This document shows, piece after piece, positions 31,713 through 36,192 of a stretch of DNA of 36,192 nt. A program made the position numbers and the translations under genes. Numbering within the stretch: the stretch's first letter is position 1; every line of letters begins with the position of its first letter. The notes below the pieces were generated by a model. It did not search any database and had not been told where the DNA came from. It saw only the letters and a list, made by a program, of their open reading frames with translations. Where the stretch lies: the NCBI GenBank assembly GCA_002394635.1, contig DGUK01000089.1, positions 1 to 36,192 on the forward strand, read 5' to 3'. This DNA comes from Faecalitalea sp. UBA4312. GTDB lineage: Bacteria > Bacillota_I > Bacilli_A > Erysipelotrichales > Erysipelotrichaceae.

Positions 31713-32747
31713 ATGAAACAGTTTAAAGGATTTCAAAGAGGAATCAATCTGGGAGGATGGTTATCCCAGTTTGATAAAGATACAAAAGAATACTTCGATA
31801 CATTTATCGTTGAGCAGGATATCAAGGACATTGCCCGGATGGGGCTGGATCATGTACGTTTACCTATTGATTACACTATCATCGAAGATGAGCAGGGAAA
31901 TGAAAAGATGGCTGGATATCAATACATTGATCATTGTGTCCAATGGTGCAAAAAGTATGGGCTGCATCTGATCCTGGACCTGCATCATACATTCGGCTAT
32001 ACCTTTGATCCGTTGATTGAGATTGAAGACAGAGAAGCGTTTTTTAAAGAGGAGGCATTACAGGATCGGTTTATCACATTGTGGAAACGTCTGGCCAAAC
32101 GCTACGGAAACGATAAAGATATTGCGTTTGAGCTTTTGAATGAAGTGATTTCCGGAGAAATCCGAAATGAATGGAATGCGATTGCCTTACGTGCCATCAA
32201 AGAAATCCATAAGATCACACCGGAAACATATGTAATAGTTGGAGGCGTCTACTACAACAATGTGCGTTGTGTACCGGATCTGCCGGCGCCTATGGATGAG
32301 TACATGGTTTATAATTTCCATTGTTATGAACCATTGGTATTCACTCATCAGAAAGCCTACTGGGTAGAAAACATGCCCAAGGACCTGGTGGTAGAATATC
32401 CTTGTTCGATAGAGACGTTAAAGGAAAAATCAGCATTCTTATCCGAGGAACATGCCGGAGCTATCCACATTTCCCATGGGGACAGAACCTCGCCAGCTTT
32501 CTTTGAAGAATTGTTTTCCAAAGCAATTGCTCATGCACAAGCCAACAATGTGCCTTTATACTGTGGTGAATATGGGGTGATCGACCAGGCTCCCCTGGAT
32601 TCAACAGTGAACTGGTTAAAGGATATCCATACTGTATTTGAAAAATACCAGATTGGCCGTGCTCTTTGGACCTATAAGAAAAAAGACTTTGGATTGACGG
32701 ATGAACACTATGCACCCATTAAAGAAAAAATGATTCCGTATCTTTAA
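31713..32747 (+). CDS. Glycoside hydrolase family 5, intracellular
   Basis: This 344-residue single-domain GH5 hydrolase has the (beta/alpha)8 pattern: RGINLGGWLSQF at the start, DHVRLPIDY (about residue 50), LDLHH (about 90), acid/base Glu144 in FELLNEV, YNFHCYEP and nucleophile Glu286 in YCGEYG. No signal peptide is present, so it should act on imported oligosaccharides; GH5 members cleave beta-linked glucans, mannans and glycosides, and I cannot choose among them. GAAGGAG is nine bases before ATG 31713. It lies after the maltodextrin unit but is transcribed separately. Confidence 0.9.
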   Translation: MKQFKGFQRGINLGGWLSQFDKDTKEYFDTFIVEQDIKDIARMGLDHVRLPIDYTIIEDEQGNEKMAGYQYIDHCVQWCKKYGLHLILDLHHTFGYTFDPLIEIEDREAFFKEEALQDRFITLWKRLAKRYGNDKDIAFELLNEVISGEIRNEWNAIALRAIKEIHKITPETYVIVGGVYYNNVRCVPDLPAPMDEYMVYNFHCYEPLVFTHQKAYWVENMPKDLVVEYPCSIETLKEKSAFLSEEHAGAIHISHGDRTSPAFFEELFSKAIAHAQANNVPLYCGEYGVIDQAPLDSTVNWLKDIHTVFEKYQIGRALWTYKKKDFGLTDEHYAPIKEKMIPYL

Positions 32748-32754
32748 GAAAATA

Positions 32755-32785
32755 CTCTTTGTTCAATGGGACAAAGAGCTTTCTT
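32755..32785 (+). terminator. Hairpin after the GH5 gene
   Basis: CTCTTTGT (32755-32762) pairs with ACAAAGAG (32771-32778). Flanking AAGAAA and TTTCTT can extend it. The T-tract is interrupted, so termination may be partial. Confidence 0.6.
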
Positions 32786-32809
32786 ATAGAATCAGGAAAG
32801 AGGATACAA

Positions 32810-33733
32810 ATGAAATATCAACATTTTACATATAAAGAACATGGTTTTACCGGACATCTTGTTAGACCGAATGTGAAAAGTAGCAAAGCGGTACTGATCT
32901 TTGCGGGCGGAGAAAAAAGTCTTCTACCTGGTATACAGATCGCGGAAGCGTTTGCTGATTACGGGATCATTGGGATGGCGGTTTCCTTGTTTGGTGCCTC
33001 GGGATTACCGAAAGGACCGGACCGCATCCCCATCGAGATGTGCGTGAAAGCAGCGGATTGGATAAAGGAAAACCTATGTCCAAAGACTCTTTGTACGTAT
33101 GGAATGTCGATGGGTTCGATCTTTGCAGCCTATACCGCAAAATATACCTCCATAGATAAGGTGATCTTATGTTCTCCGACCCATGCAGCTTTTGAAGGTA
33201 GTCTAGATAAGAAACATCGTACACATCATTCCGTCATCACAAAACAAGGGGAAGACCTTCCGTTTATACCGTTGGACCTTTCTTCATATAAGGCTGGCAG
33301 GTATTATCCTCATCCAAATCAGGATATGCAGGTCACGGGCATGTGGCTTTCGTATCGGGATGCGTATATGGATCTGGAAGCAGGAAAGAAAGCCTCCTTG
33401 CCAATCGATACCATCTCTTCGGAGGTGCTGTTGATTGCCGGCAGTGCAGATGAGATGTGGCCTTCATTCTATTCGATCCAGATGATGAAAAAGAAGATGG
33501 ATCTGGCAAAGAAAACCAATGTCCGGATCCTGATTTTCAAAAATGCAGGGCATCTGGTCGGCATGATGCCAAACCGCAAACATCATCCTTGGGTTTACCG
33601 GGCCCTTCCTTTGATTGGTAAAATGTACAAAAGGCTTAACGATTCCCGTAAGGATTCCCTGGATGCCCTGGAGTTCAGCCGGCAGGAAATCATTAAATTT
33701 ATCATGTACGATAGTATAGAGGAGGAATTATGA
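32810..33733 (+). CDS. Alpha/beta hydrolase, BAAT / acyl-CoA thioester hydrolase C-terminal type
   Basis: This 307-residue hydrolase resembles the catalytic half of BAAT and acyl-CoA thioesterases. The nucleophile elbow is YGMSMGS (Ser about 105). The acid-loop phrase LLIAGSADEMWPS (about 209-221) is characteristic of that group, and the C-terminal histidine is in KNAGHLVG (about 246). The N-terminal Ig-like thioester-hydrolase domain of animal BAAT is absent. Substrate is unknown: acyl-CoA, amide or ester are all possible. AGAGGA precedes ATG 32810. Its stop overlaps the start of the CinA-like gene (ATGA), so the two are coupled. Confidence 0.82.
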   Translation: MKYQHFTYKEHGFTGHLVRPNVKSSKAVLIFAGGEKSLLPGIQIAEAFADYGIIGMAVSLFGASGLPKGPDRIPIEMCVKAADWIKENLCPKTLCTYGMSMGSIFAAYTAKYTSIDKVILCSPTHAAFEGSLDKKHRTHHSVITKQGEDLPFIPLDLSSYKAGRYYPHPNQDMQVTGMWLSYRDAYMDLEAGKKASLPIDTISSEVLLIAGSADEMWPSFYSIQMMKKKMDLAKKTNVRILIFKNAGHLVGMMPNRKHHPWVYRALPLIGKMYKRLNDSRKDSLDALEFSRQEIIKFIMYDSIEEEL

Positions 33734-34530
33734 TTGCAGAGATCATCAGTGTAGGAACCGAATTGCTTCTAGGGGATATTGTCAATACCAATGCTCGATA
33801 CCTGGCCAAACATCTGGCAGCTCTAGGCATTGAGGTGCATTACCAGACAGTTGTAGGAGATAATCCGGATCGGATCAAAAATGTTTTGGATGTAGCGTAT
33901 ACAAGAGCCGATATGACCATTATGACCGGAGGACTGGGACCGACCAAGGATGATCTGACAAAGGAAAGAATCGCCGCTTATTTTGGTAAACAGCTGATCC
34001 TGGATCAAAAGGCCGTGGACATGATGGCCAATACGCTAAAGAAAGTCAATAAGCAATCATTACTGCAAAGTTTGATCAAGCAGGCCTATGTCCCGACAGA
34101 TTCTCTGATTCTATATAATCACAATGGCCTGGCTCCGGGCTGCATCATGGAGAATCAGGAAAGGATATGCATTCTGTTGCCGGGACCTCCGAAGGAAATG
34201 GAACCGATGTTTGAAACGTACTGCATTCCATACCTAAAAAAAATCAGTGAACAGGTGCTGGTTTCTGTGACCATTCAACTGCTGGATTTTGACCATGCCG
34301 CTGTCATCGAAGTCGGGGAAGCCCCGGTGGCCGACCGTCTGGCGGAATTGCTGGATCTGACCAATCCCACGGTTGCGACATATACAAAAGAGGATGGCAA
34401 TTTAGTACGTATTACAGCCAAGGCAGCCAACCGCACAAAAGCTCTGGAAAAGATACAGCCGGTTCTTACCAAGTGTAAGGAAAGAATCGGGGAACATCTG
34501 ATACAAAGAATTGAAGAAGACAAAGGATAA
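33730..34530 (+). CDS. cinA: CinA-like protein, N-terminal COG1058 domain only
   Basis: This 266-residue protein opens with the molybdopterin-binding-like domain of CinA: SVGTELLLGDIVNTNARYLAKHL and MTGGLGPTKDDLT (about 65). LLPGPPKEMEPMF (about 155) and the small third domain follow. Full CinA is around 410 residues because of a C-terminal PncC nicotinamide-nucleotide deamidase domain, which is missing here. The stop leads directly into a terminator, with no remnant of PncC downstream. COG1058 domains act as ADP-ribose or FAD/NAD pyrophosphatases in some species. GAGGAA sits before the ATG, which overlaps the preceding gene's stop. Confidence 0.92.
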   Translation: MIAEIISVGTELLLGDIVNTNARYLAKHLAALGIEVHYQTVVGDNPDRIKNVLDVAYTRADMTIMTGGLGPTKDDLTKERIAAYFGKQLILDQKAVDMMANTLKKVNKQSLLQSLIKQAYVPTDSLILYNHNGLAPGCIMENQERICILLPGPPKEMEPMFETYCIPYLKKISEQVLVSVTIQLLDFDHAAVIEVGEAPVADRLAELLDLTNPTVATYTKEDGNLVRITAKAANRTKALEKIQPVLTKCKERIGEHLIQRIEEDKG

Positions 34531-34553
34531 AGCCCGGGCAACGGGCTTTTTTC
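34530..34553 (+). terminator. Intrinsic terminator after the CinA-like gene
   Basis: AAGCCCG (34530-34536) pairs with CGGGCTT (34542-34548), followed by a T-run. Confidence 0.85.
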
Positions 34554-34569
34554 AACCTTTTCAATTCGA

Positions 34570-34575
34570 TATAAT
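34570..34575 (+). promoter_or_regulatory. -10 element of the HAD phosphatase gene
   Basis: A perfect TATAAT 23 bases before the ATG; the -35 is only a T-run from the preceding terminator. Confidence 0.45.
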
Positions 34576-34597
34576 AAGGGGCATAGGGGGAAAATCT

Positions 34598-35419
34598 ATG
34601 ATACGTTTGATTGCGACCGATCTGGATGGAACATTGTTGAATGCCCAGCATATGATGGATCCGACGATCCTTCACAATATGGATCAAGTCTTAAAAACCG
34701 GCTGTGTCATCTGCTTTGCGACAGGAAGAGATACCAAATCAACCTTGGATATCGGTAACCGTCCTATCTACCGTATATGCATGAACGGGGCAGTGATTGT
34801 TGATCCGGATGGACAGATCATTTATCAAAAAGCGATACAGCCTTCCATTATTGAGGAGTTGATGGCAACGTTTCCACAGGTAAATTTTGAATATGTCGGA
34901 CTCCATGCTAAGTACTCTTTGTATTCCAAAGAAAGAAAACGGAAGGAATTGGAGAATAACAGCTTCTGGAATGGGGAAGTACATCCATCGGTATTACAGA
35001 TGCTGGAAGCACAGTATGTGTTTGACAGTACCCAAGAAGATATATTAAGCCAGCCAATTTATAAAATTAATTCCTGGCCATTGGAAAAAACAGGAAAACA
35101 AGTTGACCGATGGATCCGGAACCATTCTGAATCAATCGTCAATACACCTTTTATGCCGGATTGTTTTGAAATCACACATAAACAGGTGAATAAAGGGAAT
35201 GCCGTCCGGGTATTATGCCAACTCTTAGGAATTAAAGAGAGTGAAACAGCTGTATATGGGGACGGTCTGAATGATCTTTCTATGCTGGAGGCCTTTGAAC
35301 ATTCCTATGCACCCATCGATGGTATGGATCAAGCTAAGAAGAAAGCGAATACGATTATCGGAGACAGCCGACAGTACAGTGTAAGCCGGCATATGATACA
35401 AATCACAAATAAAAAATAG
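34598..35419 (+). CDS. Cof-type HAD-IIB phosphatase
   Basis: This 273-residue haloacid-dehalogenase phosphatase has motif I DLDGTLL (Asp8 and Asp10), motif II FATGRD (about 45), the HKQVNKGNAV lysine motif (about 190) and motif IV GDGLNDLSML (about 217-226). The C2-type cap lies between motifs II and III. Relatives dephosphorylate sugar phosphates, pyridoxal phosphate or flavin mononucleotide with wide specificity. The ATG at 34598 has GGGGGAAAA ahead; the longer frame from 34511 overlaps cinA. Confidence 0.93.
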   Translation: MIRLIATDLDGTLLNAQHMMDPTILHNMDQVLKTGCVICFATGRDTKSTLDIGNRPIYRICMNGAVIVDPDGQIIYQKAIQPSIIEELMATFPQVNFEYVGLHAKYSLYSKERKRKELENNSFWNGEVHPSVLQMLEAQYVFDSTQEDILSQPIYKINSWPLEKTGKQVDRWIRNHSESIVNTPFMPDCFEITHKQVNKGNAVRVLCQLLGIKESETAVYGDGLNDLSMLEAFEHSYAPIDGMDQAKKKANTIIGDSRQYSVSRHMIQITNKK

Positions 35420-35470
35420 AAAAGCTCGAACACAAGGGATTCCTTGAGATAAGAGCTTTTTGTTTTTTTT
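35420..35470 (+). terminator. Intrinsic terminator after the HAD gene
   Basis: AAAAGCTC (35420-35427) pairs with GAGCTTTT (35453-35460), with inner hairpin CAAGG/CCTTG, followed by a long T-run. The rest of the gap up to 35684 is AT-rich, with no feature I can support beyond a weak TATAAA at 35631. Confidence 0.85.
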
Positions 35471-35684
35471 GGGTTTAAATATAAATTATTTGGGTATATG
35501 AATATATGACCAAGATGTACTGTATAAGTAGTAAGTCTCTCATCCATTTTTTCGTGTAATAAGGATTCAAGAGACAGGAAAATTTTTGGCAATAAAAATG
35601 AACGTAAGGATTAAGTATTTTTATTTTGTATATAAAATATGCGTTTGATTTCAAATAGAGAGGATAGAAAGGAACCTCTAGACA

Positions 35685-36026
35685 ATGGATAACGTAATAA
35701 TCAATGAGGAGGATCGGCTGCTGGTCATAAATAAAGGAGCGCAAGGGACCTATTCCTTGGATGAGATAGAAGAGTGTACGATACAATTTGAAGATGCGCA
35801 TTTTAAAGGAAAATCAAAACCTTTTAGCCATGTCATCTATGATGCATGGGTACAAACCGGATGGTTGCGACCACCAGCTTGCTATATTGGATTGATCATA
35901 AAGCTTAAAAATAAAGAAACGGTCTATGCCTATATATCAAATCATAAAGTACGCTACGGAACAAAAGAATATGATGAGGATAAAAGAATTGCAAAAAAAA
36001 TAAAAAAGAAAATAGATATGAATTAA
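35685..36026 (+). CDS. Small protein of unknown function
   Basis: This 113-residue soluble protein has no family I recognise. The N-terminal half alternates strands (VIINEEDRLLVINKG, GTYSLDEIEECTIQFED), and a later LRPPACYIGLIIKLKNKETVYAYI segment suggests a small beta-rich, PH-like fold. The C-terminus is strongly basic (KRIAKKIKKKIDMN). GAAAGGAAC is the ribosome site, ten or so bases ahead. Gene, AT-rich flanks and its own terminator form an isolated unit; base composition is lower in GC than its neighbours. Confidence 0.75.
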   Translation: MDNVIINEEDRLLVINKGAQGTYSLDEIEECTIQFEDAHFKGKSKPFSHVIYDAWVQTGWLRPPACYIGLIIKLKNKETVYAYISNHKVRYGTKEYDEDKRIAKKIKKKIDMN

Positions 36027-36043
36027 AATGTATAAAAAACAAT

Positions 36044-36068
36044 AAAAAGCGGGAAACTCCCGCTTTTT
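36044..36068. terminator. Intrinsic terminator, bidirectional form
   Basis: AAAAAGCGGGA (36044-36054) pairs perfectly with TCCCGCTTTTT (36058-36068) around AAC. Confidence 0.9.
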
Positions 36069-36152
36069 AAATGAGAAAGGACGGAAAGAAAGGGTTTACA
36101 AATTATATTTAATAATGGATAAATAAATATATGAAAAAAATAAAAAAAGTAG

Positions 36153-36192
36153 TTGAAAAGTAAATCGATATTTGATAGTATAAGTAAGCGCT
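36153..36192 (+). promoter_or_regulatory. Promoter with truncated cre-like half-site at window end
   Basis: TTGAAA (36153-36158) and TAGTAT (36176-36181), with TGA before the latter, are 17 bases apart. Immediately after, AGTAAGCGCT (36183-36192) equals the left part of the palindrome at 10898-10911 before the window stops. A gene under similar control presumably starts just beyond. Confidence 0.6.

Noticed and set aside
35475..35801. Minus-strand frame of 108 codons after the HAD gene
   Set aside because: It overlaps the start of the 35685 gene, which has a ribosome site; the frame reflects low-complexity AT-rich DNA.
1..36192. CRISPR arrays, tRNA or rRNA genes, prophage, insertion sequences, toxin-antitoxin or defence systems
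   Set aside because: I looked for regular repeats, tRNA-like cloverleaf segments and transposase, integrase or nuclease motifs and saw none.

Overview
The window looks like a chromosomal segment of a low-to-moderate GC Bacillota, most likely an anaerobic gut Erysipelotrichia-type bacterium. That placement is inference. It rests on strong AGGAGG-type ribosome sites, sigma-A promoters, intrinsic terminators between almost every unit, a class III (anaerobic) ribonucleotide reductase, YesM/YesN-type signalling and a LacI-controlled maltodextrin operon. All 36 genes I accept lie on the + strand. I see no tRNA, rRNA, insertion sequence, prophage or CRISPR array.

Layout. (1) 1-1890: a tandem glycine riboswitch with a readable terminator/antiterminator precedes an AGCS sodium:alanine/glycine symporter. 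(2) 1933-3944: two uncharacterised membrane proteins, the RNA 2',3'-cyclic phosphodiesterase ThpR and a DUF1653 protein. (3) 3991-8220: anaerobic dNTP synthesis: activase NrdG, NrdD with a C-terminal redoxin domain, and a TrxB-like flavoprotein lacking the usual NADPH motif. Together these look like a self-contained electron-delivery unit. (4) 8417-14868: YesM/YesN-type two-component system, then an AfuABC/FbpABC-class ABC importer (ATPase, fused double permease, lipoprotein) behind a promoter with a perfect 12-bp palindrome that is close to a cre box. (5) 14894-17774: two GNAT acetyltransferases, an ACT-domain protein and a C69 dipeptidase. (6) 17875-18693: PP2C phosphatase, followed by a 400-base hairpin-rich gap that may encode a small RNA. 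(7) 19096-24716: a seven-gene probable operon: unknown protein, metallophosphoesterase, polytopic membrane protein, TPR protein, group 2-like sigma factor, single-domain HD alarmone hydrolase and YfcE-type phosphodiesterase. (8) 24738-31665: maltodextrin operon (binding protein, two permeases, LacI regulator, MalQ, MsmK-type ATPase) with a LacI operator inside the promoter. (9) 31713-36068: GH5 glycosidase, BAAT/acyl-CoA-thioesterase-like hydrolase, CinA-like protein lacking the PncC domain, a Cof-type HAD phosphatase and a small unknown protein. The window ends inside another promoter carrying half of the same palindrome seen in region 4.

Most interesting leads: the NrdG / NrdD-redoxin / atypical TrxB operon; the sigma factor, alarmone hydrolase, TPR and phosphoesterase operon; the AfuABC-like importer with its palindrome, which recurs at the window edge; and the fully traceable glycine-off switch. 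Start codons were chosen from ribosome-site spacing and often lie downstream of the longest possible reading frame.
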